From Chryseobacterium sp. ISL-80 (GTDB lineage: Bacteria > Bacillota > Bacilli > Bacillales > Cytobacillaceae), in assembly GCA_018613055.1 (NCBI GenBank), contig JAGGQZ010000008.1, positions 1 to 64,000 of the forward strand: a stretch of DNA of 64,000 bases, given 5' to 3'. Numbering within the stretch: position 1 is the stretch's first letter; every line of letters starts with the position of its first letter. A program made the translations under genes and the position numbers. Below the pieces are notes generated by a model. That model made no database searches, was not told the DNA's origin, and saw only the letters and a list, made by a program, of their open reading frames with translations. Positions 15,322 to 23,914 of this stretch are shown here, one piece after another.

Positions 15322-17238
15322 TTAAATGGTAGGAACAAACGCCCAAGCACCATTAGGCATCTTGATGATCTTTATTCCTCCCATCGTAAACTCCTCTTCA
15401 GCTCTTACCTTTTTAGTAACTGTTTCATCCTCATTTAGATAGAAAACCTTCTCCCAATTTTCATTCCCGGTGGCATCGTACCAACCAGTCAATCCTAGCT
15501 CATCGAGGGTTGTCATCTTCAGATTCTCTTTCATCATGATTCCATTGTCATCAACCTGAAAATTACCATTGGTGGACATGAAAACAGAACCTGTAATGGT
15601 AACCCCTTCAATGGCAATAGCCTTTAATGTACCGGTTGTTACTTTATCAGCACTTACACCCTCGGCAATCAATTCGTTTGTAATCGTCAAAGGCACAATG
15701 TCCTGCCCACTTACCCTGGCGGTTTGGGCCGATATTTCATTAGTGAATTCACTGGCCGTTCCATGCGTGTTGATGGTCCTTGCTCGGAAATACCATTGTT
15801 CATCGGTATTTGATTCGAAAATCACACCGCTACTTTTACCTCTGAAGACCAGGTTTTCGTCTCCTGGAATGAAATTCTGTACCTGGGAAGCGTACACTTC
15901 ATAGGCAGCAATATATAATTCGTGGATGAAATCCCAATTCAATTTTATGGTTTTAAATAGCCCTTTGGCTGTAAAGCTTGTTGGAACAGGGGGAGGGACG
16001 TCTGGAAAATCGGTATCGCTAATTTCCTTTTGAGTGGTGTTCTTGTCCCAGATTGGTGCCTTATCGTTTAATTTAGCTTCAATCATATCCAGGCGTTCAT
16101 CATCCTCAAAAAGATTAAGGTACTGCCCCATTTCTACGTGAGCATTGTCCGGATCCGCCACATCATATTCGAAAACCACTACCCTGGTTTGAACTTCAAT
16201 AGGTGCTGCAAATGACCTGTCAACCGTCCGGGTCGTGTCACCTAGCCTTACTTTCTCGTGTTCATATCCAATCAAATCTCCTAACAAAAACGTATCAAGC
16301 TCAAAGTTCTCAATCTGGTTCTTTTGTTCTTGAAGAGCATTCCATGTACGCTGCAGCAATAAGGTAGGATCCTCAGAATCATCATCATAGAAACCAAACC
16401 GATGTCTTTTGGTTCCATCCGAATTCAACCTGCCGAACGCCTCCAATGCTTCAGCATCCCCCACCCATTCCTGTCCCATTGGTTTATCAACGGGATCACC
16501 ATTAACTGTGCTCCATTCTACATCTGCAAAAGTGACTTTTCTTGTGTACCCTTCATTATCAGTCTCTAGGCTCGAGCCACGTCCGTATAAGGCTGTTTTC
16601 GGGTAGGAGAGGACCTTATGCTTAATGAAAAGGATATCTTTATCAATTTCCCAAACCTTCCCTATGTCCTGGCCCCTTCTTGGAAGAATGTCGATATAAC
16701 GGCCAATAATTTTATTTCCATCAATCTCCACTCTGTCCCTCAGCTCACCACCCCAAGTATTTAGGATTTTCTCTATGGCTTCTCTTGCATTGATGTAGTA
16801 AAAGTTAGTTGAATTCAGACCCAGTTCAGCTGTTTCTCCAACTTCCCATCTAGTGTTCTGAAGTGCCCTTAGAAGAGCGTCGTCCACTGTGGTATCATAG
16901 GGTCTGATATCCTCCAAAGGTTCATCGTTTAATTCAAGCATCGCTGGCTCAGTGACCACTCTTATTTGTGGTCCTTCTTGACCATTGGTCTTTTCTGGTT
17001 CTTTAATGACAAATAGACGGAAATAACCGTCTTTATCCATAAAAGCCACTTGATTTTCTGCAACAAGGTATTGAGAGTCTTCATGATCACCTTGTGCCGA
17101 AAATTCAAATGTCGAGCCGTTATTTAAAATTTCCTTAAACGGGGCATTCCAGAAGGCACATGCTTCTGCTGCCTCGTTTGATAGGATGGCAACCAGATTG
17201 TCATAAGAATCAAAGATTAATAGGTCTTTGTCCTCCAT
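15322..17238 (-). CDS. phage tail-associated protein (Tal/prophage endopeptidase-tail type)
   Basis: About 638 aa. The first 380 residues are the conserved minor structural domain of Tal/Gp18-like baseplate hub proteins (LIFDSYDNLVAIL ... TWGGELRDRVEIDGNKIIGRYIDIL). Residues 430-520 form a fibronectin-III-like domain (PTSFTAKGLFKTIKLNWDF). The C-terminus is a DUF1983-like beta region (TGTLKAIAIEGVTITGSVF). It forms the tail tip that penetrates the host envelope. The start at 17238 overlaps the Dit stop (TGATG) with GAGGTGG upstream, which argues for coupling to Dit synthesis. Confidence 0.85.
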   Translation of the reverse strand: MEDKDLLIFDSYDNLVAILSNEAAEACAFWNAPFKEILNNGSTFEFSAQGDHEDSQYLVAENQVAFMDKDGYFRLFVIKEPEKTNGQEGPQIRVVTEPAMLELNDEPLEDIRPYDTTVDDALLRALQNTRWEVGETAELGLNSTNFYYINAREAIEKILNTWGGELRDRVEIDGNKIIGRYIDILPRRGQDIGKVWEIDKDILFIKHKVLSYPKTALYGRGSSLETDNEGYTRKVTFADVEWSTVNGDPVDKPMGQEWVGDAEALEAFGRLNSDGTKRHRFGFYDDDSEDPTLLLQRTWNALQEQKNQIENFELDTFLLGDLIGYEHEKVRLGDTTRTVDRSFAAPIEVQTRVVVFEYDVADPDNAHVEMGQYLNLFEDDERLDMIEAKLNDKAPIWDKNTTQKEISDTDFPDVPPPVPTSFTAKGLFKTIKLNWDFIHELYIAAYEVYASQVQNFIPGDENLVFRGKSSGVIFESNTDEQWYFRARTINTHGTASEFTNEISAQTARVSGQDIVPLTITNELIAEGVSADKVTTGTLKAIAIEGVTITGSVFMSTNGNFQVDDNGIMMKENLKMTTLDELGLTGWYDATGNENWEKVFYLNEDETVTKKVRAEEEFTMGGIKIIKMPNGAWAFVPTI

Positions 17239-17966
17239 CACAACCACCTCGGCCTAAAAGTTATTTGCGTCGTAGCCACGCCCGCTGGATCTACTGTTAA
17301 AGTATTCGCTCCTGGCAATAGCATAAAAGGACTGCTTCGCCAATCGTAAGCTGTCATATGAACAACTCCATTAATAGTTACCTTCCTCTTTTTCAAATCA
17401 ATTTCTAGTATGTCTCCCACTTTGAAATCCCAGATGACCCTTACATACTTCCCGTTTGAGTGAGTGATTTTATATTCGGTTGCTACAGTTTTAAAGGTTG
17501 CATTGATGATTAAGGGTATTTCGGCTGTCCCCATATTCATAATAGGTGCAGCATCAAGTAGAACAGTATCTTCCGCTCCATACTTATATGGATCCGGGCA
17601 AATGAAGGAGATGGTCCCTATTAAATAATTGTAGGACTCTTCAAACTCAAGGGTTCCTTCAACTAATGCATAGTAGATTCGATCAGGTTCATCATCAAAG
17701 ATAAGATTTACCGGATCAGTTTTAATTAACCATGCTGCCAGGTCCTCTTTTAATTTTTCGATATTACTATACCCCGACTTCTCCTTATCAATAAGTATTG
17801 GTTCCGGGAGAACCCTTGGTGATGTATCGGTACCAACTAAATGAGCTCCAGGCAATCCCGGTTTTGTCACCAACCTTCTGGAAATAGGGGCGAAAGCAGG
17901 TCTTCTTTCTGATGATAATAAAGATATATAGTCTTTTTTCCCACCGTTAAAAGTGAAATTCCCCAT
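17238..17966 (-). CDS. distal tail protein Dit
   Basis: A 242-aa Sipho_tail family protein: N-terminal belt domain (ISLLSSERRPAFAPISRRL, RVLPEPILID ... LAAWLIKTDPVNLIFDDEPDRIYYALVEG) followed by a galectin-like C-terminal domain. Dit hexamers join the tail tube to the Tal/receptor-binding tip. It lies between tape measure and Tal, the universal order, one base after the tape-measure stop. Confidence 0.9.
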   Translation of the reverse strand: MGNFTFNGGKKDYISLLSSERRPAFAPISRRLVTKPGLPGAHLVGTDTSPRVLPEPILIDKEKSGYSNIEKLKEDLAAWLIKTDPVNLIFDDEPDRIYYALVEGTLEFEESYNYLIGTISFICPDPYKYGAEDTVLLDAAPIMNMGTAEIPLIINATFKTVATEYKITHSNGKYVRVIWDFKVGDILEIDLKKRKVTINGVVHMTAYDWRSSPFMLLPGANTLTVDPAGVATTQITFRPRWL

Positions 17967-17967
17967 T

Positions 17968-20715
17968 CTATCGCTTCCCCTTATTATGCCTATGAAGACG
18001 TTTTTTCTGATTTTGAACCTCTGTCACATCGTCCGCAATCCATTCTGCAAGTACCCGGCCTTGCGGGGTGACCAATTGAAAAATTCGAGGTTCTTTCTCT
18101 CCAGCAGACTCTACCTGGCTTGCTTGTCCACTTATATGATGTATCACTAGATCCACGCTAAGTTCATCTTTAACCTGCTGTTTTATTTCATCGATTTGAA
18201 AGCCCGCATCGAGTGAAGTTCTGTTAATCTCCATGTTTGCAACAGCCAATTGAGGACTGAACGCCCCAGTTATTGCTGAAGCCATATTAGCAGTAGTCTT
18301 CGCAGCTGCGCCGGTCATCTTGTCTATACCAACGATTACACCGCTAACGATATTCTTACCAACCATATCCCTCATCCAACGAGATGGAGAGTGAATACTT
18401 AAAGCTTTTGTAATGCCACTCTTTATTGAGCCTGCAACATCTTTTATTTTGTCTGCAACTGCTCCCATCATTGAGCCGATCCCTTTTATTAGCCCCTGAA
18501 TGATGTTTTTACCAATACCTGAAAGATTGATAGAGGATAAGAAGGATTTTGCAGCATTCCACCCATTTACAATGGCAGTTTTTACATTTTTCATTGCCGT
18601 GCTAACAGTCGACTTTAACCTATTGAATACACCAGTCACAATGGACTTTATGGTACTGGTTACAGTGTTAATGGTAGAGCGAATGCTATTCCAAATTGAA
18701 ACTATAACCTGCTTGATTGCATTCATCACACTGGAAATTGTCCGGTTAACTGCGTTAAATGAACCAGTAACAAAAGATTTTATTGTATTCAGAGTATTGG
18801 TGAAGATACCTTTAATAAAGTTCCAGGCAGATTTCATCAAAGTTTTTCCTGTAGATGCAAATCCCTTAAGTGGTCCAAGGAACTTACCTATGAAATAGAG
18901 ATTGATCCAGCCCCAAAGTATTTGTAAAGCTCCTTTGAAAATCTGCTTAATCCCTTCCCAAACCTTCGAAAAGTCTCCAGTAAAAATACCTGCAAATACT
19001 TTGATAATTCCTTGGATGACATTTAGAGCACCGTTGATGATGTTCTTAATTGCATTCCAAGTAGAGATGATCACTGACTTAATGATCATCCATGCAACGC
19101 CTAAGATTGGTACAATCACAGCCATTGCTGCAGAAAAAATGGTCTTGATAATACTCCAGGCATTCGATAAAGCTTGAATAATCTGAGCTCCATTTTCATC
19201 CCAGAATTGTTTAATCTGGTCGAGCCTTTGTTTAATGAAGGTACTAACGGCTGTAATTGCTTGGTTGATATAGGGTAATAAGAATCCCCATACTATCATT
19301 GCTGCAGCTTTTATGGAGTTCCAAGCAGAAATGATAGCATTGCGAAAACCATCATTTGTCTTCCACAAGTAAATGAAACCTGCAGTTAGAGCCACAATTG
19401 CCGCAGCTACAATCCATACCGTAGCACTCATTGCCGCAAGTCCCGTTACTATAGGTGTGATTAAAGGCCAAACGGAAGCTAATGCAGCCTTGAATCCTGC
19501 AACTAACCCAATCCCTACAGCCAGTGGGGATAACAGAAGAGTAAGAGCTGGAACTAACATCATGGTTCCCTGAATGATTTTAGCTAGAACAGGGTGTGCT
19601 TCGTTGAATTTTATGGTCATGTTAGCGATTGCTGTTATGAAATCATAAATCTTCATCATCACGGCGCCGAAAACGTCCACCATTGGTTGAAAAGCCTGAC
19701 GAACAGCAGCCTTCATCCGATTAAGTGATTCTTCATAACCTTTAACCGTATCCATTGCGCCTTTGTGCAATGACGAATACACAAGAGCAGATGTCACTGC
19801 TGCCCCGATAGCAACCATCTGAAAACGCATCATCCCTTGCGTAATCATCCTGGTCATGTCGTTTAATTCCTTCATATTCGCAGTAGGACCTAGCATTTTC
19901 AAAGCTAGAACAGATGCATTACCTGCATTCGCCATTTTGTTTAAGGAGTTAGCAACGGCCAGACTTCCTTTGTTCACTTGTAACAAAGGATTTTTCATTC
20001 GGTCATAGTTAGCGCTTATCTTTTCAGCTTGAGTTGACATGTTAAGCATAGTCCCGGCAGTCTGGATCATGCTTATCTTCATTAGCTCATTGTTCTTCAT
20101 CATGTTGTCGGTTGCTTTTTTATGAGCCGCCCCCATCGCTGCAACATCAGCCATAAACTGTTGATTAGAGCCAGAGTAGGTTTTTGCACCCTGGGCTAAC
20201 TTAAAATATTCATATTCTGCCTTGATCATTTCATCTCGGAATCCACTCATCGCCAAGGACTGTTGAGCAAACGCTGATCGCATTTCCTGGCTCATTCTCC
20301 TGGCTTCTTCGGAAGTCCCTCGATACATTCTTTGGGTTTGATATCCCGCATTGAACATTTGGTTGCCTGCATGTATAGCCTGGTTGCCCGTTCTTTGCAT
20401 TTGACGCTGAGTATGGGACAGCTCGGCTGTTAAGTCGTTCACTTCGCGAGTAAGGGCTAAAACCTTGGCCTGGACTTGCTGCATTTGACGGTTAAAACGG
20501 GTCACATCAGCTTGAATATTCGTTTCCCTCACACTCGGAATTTCGTTGAGTTCAGAATTAGCACGCTGGATGCTTGAGATGAAGTTCGTGATATCAGCCG
20601 TAATAGAAGCTGTAGCACCAAATGCTGTTCTTCTGATCGCTTCATCAACTTCTGTCATTTGTCGCATAAATTCATTGATATCCGCAGTGATTTTAGCAGC
20701 AAAATTCTCTTGCAT
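17968..20715 (-). CDS. tape measure protein
   Basis: A 915-aa protein that sets tail length and leaves with the DNA at injection. N-terminal coiled coil (residues 1-130), Phage_tail_MP-like region, then a central hydrophobic block (about 380-470, with ALTLLLSPLAVGIGLVAGF and ATVWIVAAAIVALTAGFIYLW). Next come Trp-spaced helical repeats (W-N-x-I-K) typical of tape measures, ending in a variable C-terminal part. Its gene follows the gpG/gpGT chaperone genes, as in all siphophages. By the usual rule of about 0.15 nm per residue the tail would be roughly 130-140 nm (estimate). Confidence 0.93.
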   Translation of the reverse strand: MQENFAAKITADINEFMRQMTEVDEAIRRTAFGATASITADITNFISSIQRANSELNEIPSVRETNIQADVTRFNRQMQQVQAKVLALTREVNDLTAELSHTQRQMQRTGNQAIHAGNQMFNAGYQTQRMYRGTSEEARRMSQEMRSAFAQQSLAMSGFRDEMIKAEYEYFKLAQGAKTYSGSNQQFMADVAAMGAAHKKATDNMMKNNELMKISMIQTAGTMLNMSTQAEKISANYDRMKNPLLQVNKGSLAVANSLNKMANAGNASVLALKMLGPTANMKELNDMTRMITQGMMRFQMVAIGAAVTSALVYSSLHKGAMDTVKGYEESLNRMKAAVRQAFQPMVDVFGAVMMKIYDFITAIANMTIKFNEAHPVLAKIIQGTMMLVPALTLLLSPLAVGIGLVAGFKAALASVWPLITPIVTGLAAMSATVWIVAAAIVALTAGFIYLWKTNDGFRNAIISAWNSIKAAAMIVWGFLLPYINQAITAVSTFIKQRLDQIKQFWDENGAQIIQALSNAWSIIKTIFSAAMAVIVPILGVAWMIIKSVIISTWNAIKNIINGALNVIQGIIKVFAGIFTGDFSKVWEGIKQIFKGALQILWGWINLYFIGKFLGPLKGFASTGKTLMKSAWNFIKGIFTNTLNTIKSFVTGSFNAVNRTISSVMNAIKQVIVSIWNSIRSTINTVTSTIKSIVTGVFNRLKSTVSTAMKNVKTAIVNGWNAAKSFLSSINLSGIGKNIIQGLIKGIGSMMGAVADKIKDVAGSIKSGITKALSIHSPSRWMRDMVGKNIVSGVIVGIDKMTGAAAKTTANMASAITGAFSPQLAVANMEINRTSLDAGFQIDEIKQQVKDELSVDLVIHHISGQASQVESAGEKEPRIFQLVTPQGRVLAEWIADDVTEVQNQKKRLHRHNKGKR

Positions 20716-20718
20716 GTT

Positions 20719-21192
20719 TTATCCTCCTTTCATTTTGTAAGATTTCATTGCTTCCTTCGCTTTTCTATATCGTTCTACGTTGATTTTGGGTACTCTGCTT
20801 TCTTTCCAATTTTCAGAACCGCTCATAATTCTTTTACGCGCAGTTTTCGAATCGAACATTTTGTTTTCCCTAGCTCGCTTTGCATTCTGGGCATACCGAT
20901 TAAACATCGCCTGTTTAGCCATGCTTTCGTACTGGTCCACTAACCTTAATTGAGACCCTTTTATAAAGTTTTTGAACTGCCTTGGAGTCCAGGACAAAAT
21001 CAAATCAGCATCATAGACTTCCAGGTAATGAGCTGCGTTGACGAACAATTGGTCGAAATTTATTCCTTCATTTCTTTGCGCATTTGGAACAGCATTTCCG
21101 TTTGTTGCTCCCTTTCCGCCTTCTCCTCTTCTGTTTTCCCGGTCTTCTTGTAAGCCTCGATGTTTTTCCAATAACTCTTGGCTTGTTTCTTG
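20719..21192 (-). CDS. tail assembly chaperone gpT frame, made as gpGT by -1 frameshift
   Basis: The frame downstream of and overlapping gpG. It has no start with a binding site of its own, and the open frame reaches back to a slippery heptamer at 21198-21192. Shifting -1 there joins gpG residues 1-107 to 157 further residues (through NFDQLFVNAAHYLEVYDADLILSWTP...), giving a 264-aa gpGT. The T part contains the WTPRQFKNFIKGSQLR segment common to such proteins. gpGT recruits the tape measure and tail-tube protein during assembly. The fusion is predicted from sequence, not shown. Confidence 0.8.
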   Translation of the reverse strand, partial: QETSQELLEKHRGLQEDRENRRGEGGKGATNGNAVPNAQRNEGINFDQLFVNAAHYLEVYDADLILSWTPRQFKNFIKGSQLRLVDQYESMAKQAMFNRYAQNAKRARENKMFDSKTARKRIMSGSENWKESRVPKINVERYRKAKEAMKSYKMKGG

Positions 21193-21512
21193 AAAAAACC
21201 CGATTCGTCCACCGCGTTGAATGCTTCTTTAAACAACTTTTCTGTGTCCCCATCTTCTTCGATACGTTGTTCAATGGCAGCTTCTATGTCCTCAAGTTTG
21301 GGTTTATCCTTCCCTAAGTATTCCAAGCCGCAATCCCAGAATGCCAAAAGATGCTTGTTGGAATACTGCAGCAAGTTTGTATACAAGCCATGGAAACCAC
21401 CCACATCATTGCCGTCGTTATCCTTCTCTGAATACTTCTTATCTGCCAATCTTTCAAAACGGAATGTACACTTCGCTTCAAACTCTTTTCCGTTAATCTC
21501 TAAAAATGCCAT
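21060..21512 (-). CDS. tail assembly chaperone gpG
   Basis: A 150-aa acidic protein (MAFLEINGKEFEAKCTFRFERLADKK) of the tail chaperone family located between major tail protein and tape measure. Residues 106-107 (Phe-Phe) are encoded by the slippery site T-TTT-TTC; most ribosomes pass and stop at 21060. It overlaps the gpT frame by more than 110 bp. The gpG:gpGT ratio controls assembly around the tape measure. Confidence 0.85.
   Translation of the reverse strand: MAFLEINGKEFEAKCTFRFERLADKKYSEKDNDGNDVGGFHGLYTNLLQYSNKHLLAFWDCGLEYLGKDKPKLEDIEAAIEQRIEEDGDTEKLFKEAFNAVDESGFFKKQAKSYWKNIEAYKKTGKTEEEKAEREQQTEMLFQMRKEMKE
21192..21198 (-). promoter_or_regulatory. programmed -1 ribosomal frameshift site T-TTT-TTC
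   Basis: Minus-strand heptamer TTTTTTC with gpG codons 106-107 read TTT TTC; the -1 frame is open from a TAA about 30 bp upstream through to 20719. It is the only X-XXY-YYZ heptamer in the overlap that fits the required frame. Confidence 0.75.
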
Positions 21513-21571
21513 TTTCGATTACCTCCACAAAATAAAATGATAAGAGGCAGGATAGGATCCCGCCCCTAGCT

Positions 21572-22102
21572 TTATACAGTCGGTGCTGTTGTTTGATCAG
21601 GAAACTCTCCTGTCGAAGCCCCAGGAGCTTCAAAGCCATAACGTGCGAATTCGATCATTTCAGGAGGTAGTGGATCAATTTCTCCTTCTTGGGTAGACCC
21701 GATGACCTGGACCGTGGCTGATACTTCCACAAAGCCATCTTGTGGACTGGACTTTTCAGCGCTTTCCACGATGCAATATCCAAAAACCGCAGGATGTTTA
21801 CCACTGGCATTTAGGTTTAGATCCACTTCCCAAACCTTGATCTGCCTCTTGTTTTTGATAGCGTCCATTACAACTTTTTGTCCTGGATCACCCGTCTCTC
21901 CATATGCAGTGAACTCAAATGATTCACTGTTCTGTCCATAACCAACGATGCGCCCGAACTTCGTCGACTCATCTATGATGTCATTCTCAATAGAATATGA
22001 GTTTTCCGTCAGGTTACCAATTAGCAACCCATCTGTTCCGAGTGCAGCATCCGTAGATTGCACTAAAAGAATGGAATCTTTTCCTTGTTGCATCCTATTC
22101 AC
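21572..22102 (-). CDS. major tail (tube) protein, TP901-1/phi13 type
   Basis: A 176-aa tail-tube subunit: MQQGKDSILLVQSTDAALGTDG start, beta-rich core (ATVQVIGSTQEGEIDPLP) and the position between tail completion protein and tail chaperones all fit the TP901-1-type major tail proteins. It polymerises as stacked hexamers around the tape measure. It overlaps the upstream gene's stop by 8 bp. Confidence 0.85.
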   Translation of the reverse strand: MNRMQQGKDSILLVQSTDAALGTDGLLIGNLTENSYSIENDIIDESTKFGRIVGYGQNSESFEFTAYGETGDPGQKVVMDAIKNKRQIKVWEVDLNLNASGKHPAVFGYCIVESAEKSSPQDGFVEVSATVQVIGSTQEGEIDPLPPEMIEFARYGFEAPGASTGEFPDQTTAPTV

Positions 22103-22499
22103 TCCTCAATGTGTATTTCATTCGTAAAACCCCGTGTCTTATACGAGGGTCGATGTCATCAAACACTTGGATCCCGAGCCGCTCCACTTTAAGGATCCAA
22201 AAACCCGGCAAATCCAGTTTGTAAGACAAGGCTTTCTGGCAAGCATTTAATATGTTGAAGGTTTCTTTCTTTCCAGGGTAATCAGACCAAGCATGGATGA
22301 CTAAAGATATTTCTTCACCAGGCACTGTTTTTGTGTCAAAAGGAAGCATTGCCGGTTCTCCAATAACCACATAGGGATACGCCTGATCTTTAGGAACTGC
22401 ATCAAAAACTCCTGTGATCATATTCTTCAGGGATACATCAGCCTCTAATTTTTGATAAATAGCCTCCTGCAATGGCCATAAAGCTGTATCGTAGGGCAT
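22095..22499 (-). CDS. tail completion/terminator protein, DUF3168
   Basis: A 134-aa protein with the DUF3168 pattern: PLQEAIYQKLEAD ... VFDAVPKDQAYPYVVIGEP ... LVIHAWSDYPGKKETFNILNACQKAL. Members cap the tail tube and join it to the head (SPP1 gp17-like). It is the fourth connector gene in the canonical order. Confidence 0.85.
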   Translation of the reverse strand: MPYDTALWPLQEAIYQKLEADVSLKNMITGVFDAVPKDQAYPYVVIGEPAMLPFDTKTVPGEEISLVIHAWSDYPGKKETFNILNACQKALSYKLDLPGFWILKVERLGIQVFDDIDPRIRHGVLRMKYTLRSE

Positions 22500-22500
22500 G

Positions 22501-22920
22501 TCAGTTCACCAACCTATTCATCTCGGTTCGGTAGTATCTTTTACCTATCTCTATAGCAGGGTACCAGTATGGTTGAGCACGCATTCCTCTTGTAGTAACA
22601 AACCGCCCTAGCTTGTCTGAATAGTAGGTCCATGGTGTTTGACGGCCATCCCCATTCACAGCATAGATGCCTGTCCCGAACTCGACATAGATGGCATAAT
22701 GGGCACTCACGGTTACGACAGCTGTTAAGCCCCCGTCCCTGATTTCCACTTCAATGGATTTTCTAAGATTCCCATCGTCAGAGGGTGCCAATGATCGAGC
22801 ATTGGACTGGATTAAATAAGCCGTTTCTACGACAATCCTTTTTGCCTCTTCAACCACCCCTTCACCAAACTTCCGGGCAGATCTGGAAAGCTTTCTATTT
22901 CCAAACCGAATATTAACCAT
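22501..22920 (-). CDS. HK97 gp10-like head-tail component
   Basis: A 139-aa protein of the HK97-gp10_like family: basic N-terminus, AYLIQSNARSLAPSDDGNLRKSIEV motif, HYAIYVEFGTGIYAVNG core and C-terminal helix. It is needed to finish the head-tail interface. It overlaps the head closure gene by 8 bp and stands 1 bp upstream of DUF3168. Confidence 0.88.
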   Translation of the reverse strand: MVNIRFGNRKLSRSARKFGEGVVEEAKRIVVETAYLIQSNARSLAPSDDGNLRKSIEVEIRDGGLTAVVTVSAHYAIYVEFGTGIYAVNGDGRQTPWTYYSDKLGRFVTTRGMRAQPYWYPAIEIGKRYYRTEMNRLVN

Positions 22921-23239
22921 TAGGAACCAACTTTAAAGGCAGGCGCATAACTTCGCCCTGCCCCCCTTGATCCTGAGGTCTACCCACAACCTCGTAAGTC
23001 TCATCCTGGTACTTCACACGCATATCTGTTTTGATATCCGTTCTGTATGGATAATAGAGTACCCTGTCCAGTTGATTGTCCAATTTTTGAAACTCGTAAA
23101 TTTCACGGCTTGAAGGTGTATCCATAAACCCTATCATCGTTAAAACTGCAGCGTAAGCCAATTCGTGGCCGCCTCCCCCATCTGGTATCTTTCTTTGCTC
23201 CCAAAAGGTTATTTCATGAGGAAATTCATCGTTGAGCAC
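22913..23239 (-). CDS. head closure protein (Phage_H_T_join, SPP1 gp16-like)
   Basis: A 108-aa beta-barrel protein: FPHEITFWEQRKIPDGGGGHE and RVKYQDETYEVVGRPQD match the phage head-tail joining family (SPP1 gp16), which closes the portal pore after packaging. It overlaps both neighbours by several bases, a sign of coupled translation. Confidence 0.85.
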   Translation of the reverse strand: MLNDEFPHEITFWEQRKIPDGGGGHELAYAAVLTMIGFMDTPSSREIYEFQKLDNQLDRVLYYPYRTDIKTDMRVKYQDETYEVVGRPQDQGGQGEVMRLPLKLVPNG

Positions 23240-23567
23240 GGAATCTCACCTTCCTGTAAGCCCTCAAGTTATTGTATAAGGACCTCGGTAATTCACTTTC
23301 GAAAGAGTAAGAGACGCTGCCCATCGACCGATTCCGCAGGCCGGTTTTGTTTTGGTAGAATTCAATCGCCTTAGCCATAAAGATTTTGACTCCACCAGGA
23401 ATAACAGGAGCAGTCGTTTCACTGTCTCCGAATGTGTTATTACATTCTTCCTTCACATGGTCAAAAATAAGAGGGAGCATGGTACGGTAATGCGCCTCTT
23501 GCTCCGTACGATTCTCCCCGTTAATCAGCATTATTTCTTTTACTTCTTCATCTGTAGGTCTATACAT
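23226..23567 (-). CDS. head-tail connector/adaptor (SPP1 gp15/YqbG-like)
   Basis: A 113-aa helical protein (YRTMLPLIFDHVKEECNNTF ... VKIFMAKAIEFYQNKTGLRNRSMGSVSYSFESELP) of the gp6/gp15 connector type that docks under the portal. The GSVSYSFESELP signature is typical. First of the connector genes after the capsid region. Confidence 0.85.
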   Translation of the reverse strand: MYRPTDEEVKEIMLINGENRTEQEAHYRTMLPLIFDHVKEECNNTFGDSETTAPVIPGGVKIFMAKAIEFYQNKTGLRNRSMGSVSYSFESELPRSLYNNLRAYRKVRFRAQR

Positions 23568-23574
23568 GGTACAC

Positions 23575-23880
23575 CTACTCCCCGAGGATTAAATCAATTA
23601 AATCCTCTTTATTGGCGTTTGATTTATACTGAATTTCTTCCTTGTCGAGGAATTCTTTCAAATCATCATTTTTGATTTCCTGCAGTTCTTCACGAGTAAG
23701 CGTGAAATAATCCAGTTCTGACCCGTCATTTTGGTTTTCTGTTGTTTCCGGGGCCTCAACCAGGGTGTAACCCTTTGCCTTGTACACGATGTTATACGCC
23801 CTTTCTGTCACCCTATGCGTCTTACCCTTTTGATCTTTAACAACAACCATGCTATCAGAAGCTTTCACGTATTTAGCCAT
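23575..23880 (-). CDS. phage protein with C-terminal HeH/LEM-like helix pair (101 aa)
   Basis: Residues 1-42 are a small beta region (VKASDSMVVVKDQKGKTHRVTERAY). An acidic linker follows, and the last 35 residues (EIKNDDLKEFLDKEEIQYKSNANKEDLIDLI) form a HeH/SAP-like helix-extension-helix. Proteins of this build often follow capsid genes in Bacillus phages as head decoration or fibre proteins. Exact role unknown. Confidence 0.65.
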   Translation of the reverse strand: MAKYVKASDSMVVVKDQKGKTHRVTERAYNIVYKAKGYTLVEAPETTENQNDGSELDYFTLTREELQEIKNDDLKEFLDKEEIQYKSNANKEDLIDLILGE

Positions 23881-23914
23881 TGATTATTCCTCCTTTATTA
23901 TTGTGTGGACTCTA

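Noticed and set aside
21060..21180. GGGAAAA and GAAAAAC as frameshift sites in the gpG/gpT overlap
   Set aside because: In the gpG frame they read C-GGG-AAA and G-AAA-AAC, which do not allow re-pairing after a -1 slip; T-TTT-TTC at 21198 fits fully.
21068..21274. Third frame in the gpG/gpT overlap (very Lys/Arg-rich)
   Set aside because: Neither gpG nor the frameshift continuation; composition results from reading an acidic-protein gene out of frame.
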